Positions 49,802 to 59,800 of a stretch of DNA of 64,000 nt are shown here, piece after piece (within the stretch, counting starts at the first letter, position 1; every line of letters starts with the position of its first letter). A program made the translations under genes and the position numbers. The stretch spans positions 474,109 through 538,108 of the forward strand of contig MEUE01000003.1 of assembly GCA_001771585.1 (NCBI GenBank), read 5' to 3'. This DNA is from a candidate division WOR-1 bacterium RIFOXYB2_FULL_46_45. Lineage in GTDB: Bacteria > Margulisbacteria > WOR-1 > XYC2-FULL-46-14. The notes below the pieces were generated by a model. The model did not search any database, was not told the origin of the DNA, and saw nothing but the letters and a program-made list of their open reading frames with translations.

Positions 49802-51151
49802 ATGGTAAATGTCTTCCCCTTTCGTGGAATCTTGTACGAAAAGAAGAAAATTAAGAACCTGGCGAAGGTGATGACCCCTCCCTATGACGTAATCAATCCA
49901 TCCGAACAGGAATATTATTATGAGGAAAGCCCCTACAATATCATCCGGCTGATCCTGGGGCAGGAATTTCCAAACGATTCCCGCTATAACAATAAATACC
50001 TGCGTTCGGCCGCCTTTTTGAAGGGCTGGCTGCATCATGGGATATTAAAACAGGACGGAAAACCGGCACTTTATCTTTATGAACAGTCTTTCCTGGTTAA
50101 AGGAAAAAGGTACCGCCGGCTCGGCTTTATCGCCCTTTTGCGCCTTGAGGATTTTGAAAAAGGGAAGGTCTTTCCGCACGAGAATACCCTTTCCAAACCA
50201 AAACTTGACCGGCTGGAACTTTTGCGCGCTTGCTCGTCCAATTTTGAAAACATTTTCACGATTTATTCCGACGACAAACTGAAAACAATGAAGCCGTTTA
50301 AAAAATACCTGCGGCGGCAGCCGGCGATCAAGGTAAAAGACAAGTTAAACACCGTCCATTCCCTCTGGAGGGTCGACGATCGGACTACGATCATTAAAGT
50401 GATGAAAGAGATGAAAGACAAGCCGGTCTTTATTGCCGACGGACATCACCGTTACGAGGCCTCGTTACGCTATCGGAATGAAATGCGCGAGAGAAGCACC
50501 CGCTTCAGCGAGGATGAATCTTATAACCACATCATGGCCTTTTTTACTCCGATTGAGGGAGAAGGCCTGGTCGTTCTTCCGATCCACCGGCTGGTCAAAG
50601 TCCCTTCCGGTTTTGATTTTGAGCGTTTCCGTGAGGAGCTGGGAATTTATTTTGACATCAATACCGTCCCTTTTTCCAAAAGGACGGAGAAGCAAGCCCG
50701 GCTCAAGGCCTTAAGCGCCTTGGAATCTACCGGAAAGGAAAAAAACGCTTTCCTGCTTTCAATCAGGAACTCCAATCAATACCTGATCCTCTCGCTAAGG
50801 GACAAAGCGATCATACGGGAGCTGGTCCCGGACAAGCCCGCCGCCTACCAGGAACTTGACGTAACGGTTTTGCAGGCGGTGGTGATCGGGAAGATTTTGA
50901 ATATTTCTCCCGAAACCCTTACTTTTCCAAAAGAGGCCAATGAAGGGCTTGATAAGGTTTTAAGCGGAGAATTCGACTTGGCCTTTATCTTGAATCCGAC
51001 TAAAATTACCGATGTGATCGAAATCGCGAAAGAATACGAGAAGATGCCGCAGAAATCCACCTTCTTTTTTCCAAAACTTCTAAGCGGACTGGTTCTAAAC
51101 CACATCGCCTATAACGAAAAAGTTGTCTTCGAAGAAAAACCGGAAGATTAA
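49802..51151 (+). CDS. DUF1015 family protein
   Basis: 449 aa. The start VNVFPFRGILYEKKKI, KVMTPPYDVINPSEQEYYYE, SPYNIIRLILG and the central FIADGHHRYEASLRYRNEM are the hallmark of DUF1015, a widespread family with ParB/Srx-like and kinase-like folds; some relatives (SbnI group) are L-serine kinases. The DGHHRY His pair and Arg are kept. Soluble, normal length. Overlaps the convergent receiver gene by four bases. Biochemical role in this organism not known. Confidence 0.9.
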   Translation: MVNVFPFRGILYEKKKIKNLAKVMTPPYDVINPSEQEYYYEESPYNIIRLILGQEFPNDSRYNNKYLRSAAFLKGWLHHGILKQDGKPALYLYEQSFLVKGKRYRRLGFIALLRLEDFEKGKVFPHENTLSKPKLDRLELLRACSSNFENIFTIYSDDKLKTMKPFKKYLRRQPAIKVKDKLNTVHSLWRVDDRTTIIKVMKEMKDKPVFIADGHHRYEASLRYRNEMRERSTRFSEDESYNHIMAFFTPIEGEGLVVLPIHRLVKVPSGFDFERFREELGIYFDINTVPFSKRTEKQARLKALSALESTGKEKNAFLLSIRNSNQYLILSLRDKAIIRELVPDKPAAYQELDVTVLQAVVIGKILNISPETLTFPKEANEGLDKVLSGEFDLAFILNPTKITDVIEIAKEYEKMPQKSTFFFPKLLSGLVLNHIAYNEKVVFEEKPED

Positions 51152-51516
51152 TTCCCCAAAAGCGTTTTTATCTTTTTGGAAAGCTCGACAAAATTCAGCG
51201 GTTTGATTACCAGGTCGTCCACTCCGGCCGCCTGGGCTTTTTTCTGCACATCCGTTACGTCAAAAGAGGTGACGGCAATAATCTTGGTATTTGTATTGTT
51301 GGGGCTTTTTTTGATCCGCCGGCAGACCTCCACCCCGTCCACCCTTGGAAGCAAAATATCCAAAAGGATAAGATCAAAAGTTTTTTTGAGCGCCATGCTT
51401 AAAGCTTCTTCTCCGCTTGCCGCGACCGCGACCTCAAAACCTTCCTTATTAAAAAAATCTTCCTCCATCTTCAATTGGACCGGATCGTCTTCAACCAGCA
51501 GGATTGACTTTGGCAT
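51148..51516 (-). CDS. CheY-like response regulator receiver protein
   Basis: 122 aa, one receiver domain and nothing else. Acidic pocket EDD (9-11), phospho-acceptor Asp 53 in LILLDILLPRVDG, Thr in AVTSF and Lys in VIKPLNF are all present. Last gene of the minus-strand surface-protein cluster, overlapping the ATPase gene by 26 bases, so it probably works with that ATPase or with a kinase elsewhere, such as the orphan kinase at 27531. Confidence 0.93.
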   Translation of the reverse strand: MPKSILLVEDDPVQLKMEEDFFNKEGFEVAVAASGEEALSMALKKTFDLILLDILLPRVDGVEVCRRIKKSPNNTNTKIIAVTSFDVTDVQKKAQAAGVDDLVIKPLNFVELSKKIKTLLGN

Positions 51517-52900
51517 CTTTTTCCGCCTCCGGTTTTACATGTTTCATTTCTTCATTGTAGACCGCCACATCCGAAGCGTCAATCACCGTCTTGTTCTCTC
51601 GTACCGATTTTGCCACCACCCAATCGCAGACCTTGAGCACTCCGCGGGGAATGCCGTAGCCAAGCTCATAGATTTTCTCGACCGCCTGCGCGGTGAACGG
51701 CCCCATCCCCTGCCCTCCGGCGTTTGAAATCCTCTTTTGGATAAGTTCCTTGGTCTCTTCCAGCGAAAGCGCCCCCAAAAGCATGCTTTCGACAACCCGG
51801 TCAAAGAGAGCCGGCAGGTCTTTTTTCAAAAGTTCCCGGGTCTGAGGAAGCCCTGCCATCACCAGATAAACATTGTGCAAATCGCCCAGCGTCCTTAAAA
51901 ATTGCTCCAGCTTTTCGTTCAACTCGTGCGCTTCGTCGATCAAAAGAAGAATATTGCGCTTATGCTTGCGGCAAATTTCGCGGAATTCATAAATAGAATA
52001 CTTGCGGGTATGGTTGGCTCGGCCGGCAATCGTGGCGGAAATAAGGTCGATCACCTCTTCCGGCCGCTCCGGCGGACGCAAAAGATAAATAGTATCAAAG
52101 CGGTCTTTTAAATGCTTCTCCAGCCAAAGGAGAAGTGTTGTTTTTCCCGTTCCCATCCCCCCAACGATCAAAATATGGCCGCTTAGGGTGTTTAGTTTTT
52201 CCATGATGAGCGCGATCTCAACCTGGTGCCCGGCATAGGTGTTGGGCATCACGTTCAAAGTGAAAGGATTGCTCTTCCAGCCGAATTTTTCAAGCCAAAG
52301 TTTCTGCTCGGGGGTGAGATCGGCCGCCTTGAGCCGAGTCCCGCATTTTTTACAAAACTCGGCGTCTTTTATGTTCCTGGCCTTGCATTCGGCACAGACA
52401 ATTGAGGTCTTATCCAGGAAAAATTGCCAGAGTTTGAAGAGCAAAACCATAAATAAGAGGGAAAAGAAAACCGCAAAAACCACCGCGGTGTAGATCACAT
52501 CGTCAATTTTCTGCACCTCCCGTTCGATTATGACCGGAGCGGATTGTTTCTCTATTATCTTTTCAATCACCCGTTCCTTTATCACCTGGGGAGGAGCCGG
52601 TTTTGCGGCCGGAGCTTCCTTTTGGGCAGGAACGGGAGCGGCTTCCGGAACCGCCGGCTGGTTTGAAATCTCCTGTTCAATCAGGCTCTTCAATTCCTGC
52701 GCGGCCTGGTTTTTTGGATCAATCTCCAAAGATTTCTTTATCTCCCTTAGCGCTCCGGCATTGTCGCCCTGGAGATACTTGGTGGAGCCAAACTCAAAAT
52801 ATTCGTCGGCGGTAAAGCCCCATGCCGCCTGCCTACCGGCAAGGCAGGCCACAGACAAAAGGAACAAAATCAGCGCGATCCTTTTTTTCACGAGACTCAC
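51491..52900 (-). CDS. Membrane-anchored ExeA/GspA-type AAA ATPase with periplasmic TPR and zinc ribbon
   Basis: 469 aa. Order: signal-like hydrophobic N-terminus (KKRIALILFLLSVACLAG), TPR unit (YFEFGSTKYLQGDNAGALRE), Ala/Pro-rich linker with VIKERVIEKIIEK, a membrane segment (about 137-162), a zinc ribbon CAECKARNIKDAEFCKKC, and an ExeA/GspA-like AAA domain with Walker A GGMGTGKTTLLLW, Walker B ILLLIDEAHEL and VYLVMAGLPQT. Topology: TPR outside, ATPase in the cytoplasm. ExeA relatives energise assembly of type II secretin. A palindrome (52827-52849) lies in the signal region. The gene overlaps the PorV-like gene by four bases (ATGA). Unusual fusion; role in export is inferred. Confidence 0.85.
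   Translation of the reverse strand: MSLVKKRIALILFLLSVACLAGRQAAWGFTADEYFEFGSTKYLQGDNAGALREIKKSLEIDPKNQAAQELKSLIEQEISNQPAVPEAAPVPAQKEAPAAKPAPPQVIKERVIEKIIEKQSAPVIIEREVQKIDDVIYTAVVFAVFFSLLFMVLLFKLWQFFLDKTSIVCAECKARNIKDAEFCKKCGTRLKAADLTPEQKLWLEKFGWKSNPFTLNVMPNTYAGHQVEIALIMEKLNTLSGHILIVGGMGTGKTTLLLWLEKHLKDRFDTIYLLRPPERPEEVIDLISATIAGRANHTRKYSIYEFREICRKHKRNILLLIDEAHELNEKLEQFLRTLGDLHNVYLVMAGLPQTRELLKKDLPALFDRVVESMLLGALSLEETKELIQKRISNAGGQGMGPFTAQAVEKIYELGYGIPRGVLKVCDWVVAKSVRENKTVIDASDVAVYNEEMKHVKPEAEKDAKVNPAG
52827..52849. repeat. GC-rich palindrome within the ATPase signal region
   Basis: GCCTGCCT (52827-52834) pairs with AGGCAGGC (52842-52849) around the loop ACCGGCA. It encodes CLAGRQAA at the end of the hydrophobic N-terminus. 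Palindromes of this type occur as dispersed repeats in many uncultured-bacteria genomes. It is unrelated in sequence to the palindrome in rsmE. Confidence 0.8.
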
Positions 52901-54156
52901 CTCCCCTTCGGCAGTTTGATAAACTTATCAAGGCGTTCTTTAAACTTGAGCGCCGCCTGGTTTCCGGGAATAATCTGCAGTGATTTATCAACCAGCTCCA
53001 GCGCCTTATTGTAATCCCCTTCCTGGTAGGCGGCGGTCGCCTGGTCAAGAAGATCCTGCACCTTCTTTTTCTGTTCAAGTATTGATTTTAACTTGTTCTG
53101 CTGTTCTTCCTGGCGCAGGTCGGAAACAATCCGGCTGACAAATTCGCGGCTCTCGTCGCTTGAAGGATCGGTTTCAATCGCGAGCCTGAATTCGTTTAAG
53201 GCATCGAGATATTTTTTCTTCCGATAAAGTTCTTTCCCTTTGTTGTAGTGCAGTTTGGCTTCTTCCTGTTTGTTTATTCCAAAACGGAGCCCAAAACTGA
53301 CCCGATGGGTCGCCCCTAAATTCTCGTAAGGGACATAGGCGTAATCGAGGTTGAAATAAGGCGATTTAAATCCCAACCCGCCCTGCAGACGCGATTTGGA
53401 AGAGCCCCCTCTTATGCAGAAAAAATCGTTGAAATAATATTCAAGCCCGTAGTTTAGAAAATTTTCTCCGCCGGTCGCAAGAGTATAGTCCGCGGAGACA
53501 TTCAAGGCATCGGTTAAAAACGGTCCGGCGGAAATTCCGATCGTAATGGCCGACGGGACAGAGGCCTCTTCGGAAATAAATTTAAGTTTTCCGATCTGGT
53601 TTTTTGCCACCAGGGCCAGATTGACCGCCGGACGCAGTTCAAATAAGATTCCGCAATCGGCGGCAATGGTTGAAGAGTTAAAAGAATCCAGTTTTTCGTT
53701 TATGTATTTCGCGCTCACCCCGAGAGAGAATCTTTTATTTAAACGCTGCGCCCAAGATAAAGTAAACGCTCCGTCATATGCGCCAATGTCGCTCCCTTTG
53801 GCTCCGGATGAATCGTAGCCGGGGATTGAGCCGTAATTTAAGACGGTATAACCCAGTCCGATTGTCCCGATCCGATAGGGAAAGGCAAAGCCCAGGTAAT
53901 CAAAAGACATGTCGCCAAACCAGTTGGCGTGCATCGAAGAAAGTTCAACCAGTTTTTGGTCGACCAATCCGGCCGGGTTCCAATAGACCGCTTCGGGACC
54001 GCGCGCCAACGCGGTGTAGGCCTCCCCCATCGCCACCGCCCTGGCTCCCACCGAAATGTTCAAGAAATCGGCGGAAGTTGTCCCGGCGGCACGGGCAAAA
54101 GCCGGCAGCGCCAAAACCGGCAGAAATAAAAATACCAATAAATATTTGATTTTCAT
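52897..54156 (-). CDS. PorV/UPF0164-like outer-membrane protein with C-terminal TPRs
   Basis: 419 aa. Signal peptide (MKIKYLLVFLFLPVLALPAF). Residues 30-315 follow the PorV/PorQ family: FLNISVGARAVAMGEAYTAL, YWNPAGLVDQKLVELSSMHA and NWFGDMSFDYLGFAFP, then a FadL-like barrel. Residues 320-419 hold two TPR-like units (KLHYNKGKELYRKKKYLDAL and YQEGDYNKALELVDKSLQI), presumably periplasmic. In Bacteroidetes PorV shuttles type IX secretion cargo to the surface. Here it lies between surface proteins and an ATPase with its own TPRs. Overlaps genes on both sides by four bases. Confidence 0.88.
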   Translation of the reverse strand: MKIKYLLVFLFLPVLALPAFARAAGTTSADFLNISVGARAVAMGEAYTALARGPEAVYWNPAGLVDQKLVELSSMHANWFGDMSFDYLGFAFPYRIGTIGLGYTVLNYGSIPGYDSSGAKGSDIGAYDGAFTLSWAQRLNKRFSLGVSAKYINEKLDSFNSSTIAADCGILFELRPAVNLALVAKNQIGKLKFISEEASVPSAITIGISAGPFLTDALNVSADYTLATGGENFLNYGLEYYFNDFFCIRGGSSKSRLQGGLGFKSPYFNLDYAYVPYENLGATHRVSFGLRFGINKQEEAKLHYNKGKELYRKKKYLDALNEFRLAIETDPSSDESREFVSRIVSDLRQEEQQNKLKSILEQKKKVQDLLDQATAAYQEGDYNKALELVDKSLQIIPGNQAALKFKERLDKFIKLPKGR

Positions 54157-56783
54157 CTTATGACTACAAATTTGCCGACCTTACTGTCGCCGGAGCTCTT
54201 GATGTGATAGACATAAACTCCGGAGGCCAGCGCCGCACCGTCGGCATTGGTCACGTTCCAGCTGTGCTGTCCGGTCCCGCTGCTCTCGCTTAAAGTGGTA
54301 ACCAGGTCTCCGCTCACGGTATAGACACGGATGGTGCACTCGGAAGCAAGATTGGTAAAAGTTATCTGGGTATGCCCGGCCGACGGCTTAAAGGGAACCG
54401 GGAAAGCGTAGGCATTCGCCAAGTCGAGCGCCGGAGTGGACATCAGGGTATAAGTTGAAAAATGGATTGCCGGAGCCGATACGGATTTTGTGGTCGTATT
54501 GACGGTGGAACCGGGGACTCTGATCCAGAGCTTATTTGTTTCATCCAGCCAGTAGATCAAAAGATTTTCCGCCTTGATCGGAGGAGTTGTCCCGTCAACA
54601 AAGCCATCGTCATTCGCATCCGTATAATAAAGGGTCAAAGTTGTCGTCGCGGCAAAATTGGAGGTGATCCTGGTGCCGGAACTATTGTAAGCGTTAAATT
54701 CGGTAATTGAAGAGGTAATCGGATAATGGAACGGGTTCCCTTCGGCGATCGCTTTGCTGTTTGCGGTTAAGATCGTATTGGAATCAACCACTGTCGGACT
54801 CGCGATCGGGTCACGGTTGATTACAACATAGCCGTCCTCCGCCAAAGCGTTCGCCGCAAGTTCAACCTTCGCTTTCCCGTCGGTGCTTTCGTAAATGGTC
54901 GATTCTTCGTGGTCCAGAAGAACTCTGAAGGTCCAGGATTCTGTGCTGGCCAGGTAATAACCGCCAGTGTTCTTGGCATCGGTCGTTATAATCGCCTGAT
55001 AGGTGTAACCGTTTTTAAGCGCTGTGGAAGGGGTAAAAACCATAGAGCGCACATTGGTCCAGGAGAAGGTCCCCGCAACCGTTTCGGAAGTGCTCTGGCT
55101 TAGGTTGGTTGAGATCGCTTTGAGAGAAAAAGCATTCTCGACGGAGGTTTGGTCCATGGTATGGCTGAAAGTCGCGTTAACGGTTGTGGAAGAATTAACA
55201 TTAATAGAAGAATTCGCGGGAGAGACCGAAGCGACTTCGGGCGTCAACAGCGCCGTTTGGACGGAAACCTGGGTCAACCGGACATTTTGGGTTCCCGAAG
55301 AATGTAAAAAGGCCTTAAAAAGAAGCTGACCGTTTCCGGCCGGAAAAGTGATGACATTGGAATTTATTTCGGAGGTGGTGTTTGCCGTGGCATAAGTACT
55401 GCCACTGGTTTCCCAGCTTGAGGTTGTACTATTATAATACAGCCAGGTTGAACCGGCATCATTGGACAGGGCGTATTTTATTTCCCCTCCGTCTTTGGTG
55501 GCGGTTTCGGTTATGGATGAGATGGTGTTAAAGCTGGCCTGCTGGGCGGCAACAGGATTGATGGTCGGATCCCCTTGGGTATAGTGGGTCGGTCCGATGG
55601 TGACGGAAGTCAGCGTCGGCGGATAAGCAACGCTATCGCTTTCAAAAGAGGCCTGATATTGGAAATAGCGGTTGTTGCTGATATTGGTTAGGGATAAAGA
55701 GGGAAGCCCGGTTGTTGAATTGGAAAGTTCGGTATAATAAGTTGAGCTGGTCCCATCCGGTCCGACAAAATCTCCGGTCAATCCTGAACGGGCCTGCAAT
55801 TTGATTCTCGCGGCTCCGCGCTTATAATAATTCAGCATCTCCGTAGCCGACAAAGCCCTATTCCAGATCGCGACTTCGTCAATTGTGCTGTTTGAGTAAG
55901 AAGCTCCTGATCTCCCGACAAAAGAAGGAGCAGTCTTTATGTTTCCGGTAGCGGCCTTTTCTCCGGTTTTTACCCCGTCAATGTAAGCTAACAAGGTTGC
56001 TCCATCATAAGTTAAAGCCAAATGATGCCATTCGCCATCAATGAGTTGGCCGACGGTCCCGGCATAAAGAGGGTACCAGCCATTCTCTGTGTTAACGGCA
56101 ACTCTTAATCTTCCGTCATGAACCCCGCCCTGCCACCCATCAGGAACACCCAATTCAACCGTGAATACGGGTCCCAAAACAAAATGCCATTGGTCCCCGG
56201 TTGTCACCGGCTGGCCATTTCTTTTAAACCAGGCGGAAGCGGAAATTTTATTTTGCGCTTTTTGCGGACTAATGGAAACATAATCGTTGGTCCCGTCAAG
56301 TTGAATCGCCTTGTTAAGCTTGCCGGTTGTCGATTTGTTGGTACTGCCATCGCTGGTAAACAGAACCGCGTTAGTGCTTTGGCCGGAAGAATCGGTAAGG
56401 GTTGAGCCATGCACCGCCGGGTCGTCATTCAGGTGGAGCAAGAGGACGCAGTCGGTCATGCTAAAATTGCCTTCGCTGTAACCGGATTCGGAAGCTCCGC
56501 TGTCCGGCAATTCTTTGTAATAAGGAGCTTTGGGAACCCAGGAGAGGGTCTGCCAGGCGGCGGAAGCGGTGGCATCAATGACGCTTGAGGTAAAATTGGT
56601 AGAGGTGCTGTGGGTAAAACTTTGGGTTGGAGCAACAAGCGAAACCATCCCGCCGGTTAAATCAATTTTAGTTGTATCGTAGGTGTAGTTTGATGAGGTG
56701 CCAAAGGTCCAGCTGGTGGTAGCGGAAAAAGAAACGGAACAAAAGACCGCGAGAATCAATAGTGCTAAAAGGCACCTTTTCAT
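54153..56783 (-). CDS. Secreted LamG/Big_5 protein with FlgD-like sorting-type C-terminus
   Basis: 876 aa from the ATG at 56783, which starts a normal signal peptide (MKRCLLALLILAVFCSVSFS) and is 8 nt after TGC-TATAAA; an ATG at 56792 would add MSN. Domains: a LamG/concanavalin-like region (about 120-320; AIQLDGTNDYVSISPQKAQN, DGEWHHLALTYDG), strands, a Big_5 Ig-like domain (VNATFSHTMDQTSVENAFSL) and a C-terminal FlgD_ig/T9SS-like module (YAFPVPFKPSAGHTQITF to GVYVYHIKSSGDSKVGKFVV). Likely a carbohydrate-binding surface protein exported with the help of the PorV-like partner. Confidence 0.85.
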   Translation of the reverse strand: MKRCLLALLILAVFCSVSFSATTSWTFGTSSNYTYDTTKIDLTGGMVSLVAPTQSFTHSTSTNFTSSVIDATASAAWQTLSWVPKAPYYKELPDSGASESGYSEGNFSMTDCVLLLHLNDDPAVHGSTLTDSSGQSTNAVLFTSDGSTNKSTTGKLNKAIQLDGTNDYVSISPQKAQNKISASAWFKRNGQPVTTGDQWHFVLGPVFTVELGVPDGWQGGVHDGRLRVAVNTENGWYPLYAGTVGQLIDGEWHHLALTYDGATLLAYIDGVKTGEKAATGNIKTAPSFVGRSGASYSNSTIDEVAIWNRALSATEMLNYYKRGAARIKLQARSGLTGDFVGPDGTSSTYYTELSNSTTGLPSLSLTNISNNRYFQYQASFESDSVAYPPTLTSVTIGPTHYTQGDPTINPVAAQQASFNTISSITETATKDGGEIKYALSNDAGSTWLYYNSTTSSWETSGSTYATANTTSEINSNVITFPAGNGQLLFKAFLHSSGTQNVRLTQVSVQTALLTPEVASVSPANSSINVNSSTTVNATFSHTMDQTSVENAFSLKAISTNLSQSTSETVAGTFSWTNVRSMVFTPSTALKNGYTYQAIITTDAKNTGGYYLASTESWTFRVLLDHEESTIYESTDGKAKVELAANALAEDGYVVINRDPIASPTVVDSNTILTANSKAIAEGNPFHYPITSSITEFNAYNSSGTRITSNFAATTTLTLYYTDANDDGFVDGTTPPIKAENLLIYWLDETNKLWIRVPGSTVNTTTKSVSAPAIHFSTYTLMSTPALDLANAYAFPVPFKPSAGHTQITFTNLASECTIRVYTVSGDLVTTLSESSGTGQHSWNVTNADGAALASGVYVYHIKSSGDSKVGKFVVIR

Positions 56784-56791
56784 ATTTGACA

Positions 56792-56800
56792 TTTATAGCA
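56792..56800 (-). promoter_or_regulatory. Extended -10 element before the LamG gene
   Basis: TGC-TATAAA on the minus strand, 8 nt before ATG 56783. It could give an internal promoter within the surface-protein cluster; there is no -35 box or Shine-Dalgarno. Confidence 0.45.
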
Positions 56801-56812
56801 GAATTTACACTT

Positions 56813-59800
56813 CTAATCAAGCACCAATACGTGCCCAGAGCCGATCACCTTGTTGTTGCCGATAATTTTGATCATGTAGATCCCATTCGGTACCGCCGAG
56901 CGGACAAGATCTGAAATGCCGTTCCAGCTAACCTCATTGTATCCGCTCTTCCCCCCGTCGGTTCCGCTCTGCGCCTTAAAAGTCCACGCCACCATCCCCA
57001 CCTTGCTAATCACATAAATACTGATGTCCGCGTCGGTTGAAAGCTGGTAGCTAATCTTACAAGTCCCTCCGCTTAAGGCCTTGAATTCGGTCGGATAGGT
57101 CAACACCTCTCCCACCACCTTCACATCCCCGCTCTTCGCCACTTTGAGTCCGGTTACTTCTTTTGTCCCTTTATTGCTGTTCGTATCGGTCGCCTCTATT
57201 GTTATCGCGTGCGTCATCACGCTCTCATCCGCCAGATCGGTCGTTGGCGTATACTCCAGCGTCGCCGCCGTTGTACTCGTCGCAACCGTAGTTAGTGTTA
57301 CCAGTGTTCCATCTACTCTCATCGTAACCCCGCTCGCGTTAATTGCCACATCGTCTATCGCCGTTATACTGAAGGTCGGCCGCGCAGAAATATAATCATC
57401 ACTGCGGATCGCGGTGTCTTTTATCTTCATCGTGATCGTCGGAGGATTGGGATCTCCGCTTTTCGTCGTAAAGCTCTTGCTGTAAGCCGTACTCAACGAG
57501 TTTCCATAAATATCTTTCGCCGCTGTGCTGACCGACAGGGTATAGCTGGTCCCGCCGCTTAACTGGTTCGTCGGCGTAAAGGTCATAGTCGTATTCCCCG
57601 TGTTCCAGCTGAAGGTCCCGCTCACTACCGACTTTATTGACGCTCCGGAAGACGAGGTCTGCAAAGAAAAAGCGTTCTCCACACTGGTGGTTTCCATCGT
57701 CCTTGAAAAATTTAACTCGAAATCAGAATCTATCTCCACATCAATATCCGGTATATTTATCGTTATCTCGCTGGTTGTTATCTGCTGGGTATCAAGCGTG
57801 AAAGTAAAGCTTTCGCTGAAGCTCCCCCAATTCAACGCCCTGTCTTGCGCCCTAACTTTCCAAGTATAGGTCCCATCGGTCAATGTTGTCGGATAAGTAT
57901 AGCTGGTAGCGGTTGTAGTTGTGACTACCGTACTGTTTAAGGTCACCTCATAACTCCCGATCCCGCTCGTCTCATCGGTCGCGATGCTCCAGGTAAAAAG
58001 CGGCGTCGCGTCATTGGTATTCGAATTATTTGTCGGCGACAGCAGTGTCGGAACCGTCGGAGCGGTCGCATCGTAGGTTATCGTTGATGTGACTGTTGCA
58101 CTCTCGTTTAAACCCGCATTCCTTATCTTATAGTACACCGTCTTTCGCGCGTCACTACTGCTCAATGTAAATTCACTCGTCCCCAAATAGGTCAGCCAGC
58201 TCGCTCCGGTAAAACTTGCCGACTCCGAACTCATCATTTCCGTCGGAACTCCGCTTACTCCGGTCGCTTCAATCGAAACCAACTGATTATTTGTATAACT
58301 TGTACTTCCACTGCTCCGATCCTTAAGCGTCAGCAAACTTACGGCCGGAACGGTTGTGTTGATCGTAAAACTTTGTGCCGTGGAATAGCTCCCCCATAAC
58401 TCCACATTGCTCTTTGCTCTCGCGTCCCAGCTGTGGCTCCCGTCCGTCAAAGTTGTTGACGGCGTATAACTCGTTACCGCCCCCTGCGTTGTTGCTATCG
58501 TCCCGTCTATCCGCACCTCGTAACTGGCAATATTCGACAAGCCCGTGGCGGCATTCCAACTAAAGGTCGGGGTTGCGTCATTCGTTATTGTCCCCGTCGT
58601 CGGATAGACCGCCGTCGGAGCGGTCGGATTCGTCGAATCGATTATAAAATTGGCGGTCGATTCTTTCGTCCCCCAATTATTGAAAATATCCTGCATCTCA
58701 ATCTTTATCCTCGCCTCATTCGTCGTGAACGCCGGTACGGGATTCCAACTGTACGCCGAAGTCGTCGCCTGTCCCGTCGCGATGCTGACATAGCTTGTCC
58801 CTTCATTCGTCGAATATGAAATTCTCATCGAATTCGCTTTAATCCCGTAACTATCCGTCGCTAAGAAGACCACATCGTGCGCCACTCCCCCCTCCCAGCT
58901 CGTCGACGCCGACGGCGTCTCAATCGTTATCGTCGGCCCCGTATACTCTGGAATATATATTGTAAACTTCGAATCGCTCTCGTCCGTCCCCTTCACATTC
59001 GCTCCCGAGGTTGCTTCGATACTGATTTTACAATTTGTCGAATTTACCACCGGCAAGGTCCACGAGTAACTCCCCGTATTCGGCTGGGCGCTCGCTATCG
59101 CCGTGTAGCTCACCCCATCATCCGTTGAATACGACAAATTTATTCCCGTTATCCCATCCGCATCCTGAGAAGCCTGCCAGGTTATATTGTGCGCCGACAC
59201 CGCTTCCCAGCTCTCGCTCCCGTTTGGAGAAATCACCCTCACCGCAGGGACCCCTCCGGCCGACATATCGTACTGGTACGCCCCCATATCAGATGTAGCG
59301 GGAGTCGCCGTGTGGATACAAGGAGAATTATTAGACAGATGATAATCGTTGCCGGCAGAATTTACAAACTTGGCATTAGAAGAAATTGCTCCCGTGCCGG
59401 CGGTTGTTCCGCTGTAATTTGTCGCATTGCCGTAAACATTATTATAAGAATTAGTTAATGTTATACTCGCCCCTTTTATGATACCTGTCCCGCTGGCAGT
59501 CCCCCCTTCGGGACTTGCGCAAACTATGTTATTGGTAACAGTATAGACACCGTTACGTCCCAAAGAAATCCCGGTCGGATTATTAGTAAAGGTATTATTG
59601 GTAAGAGCCAAAGTATTGGGGGTAAGAATGAGCCCATAAAAACCCGTAACAAAGTTGTTTACTTCATTTGTGCTGATCGTCCCCGAATATCCCTGCCCGG
59701 TAAAAAATATCCCGTAACTGCCTGATGCGCCGCTTCCTGTTAACTTGTTATTTTTGATCAGGTAATTATTATAAGTATTAAAAAAATGGATTGCCTTCCC

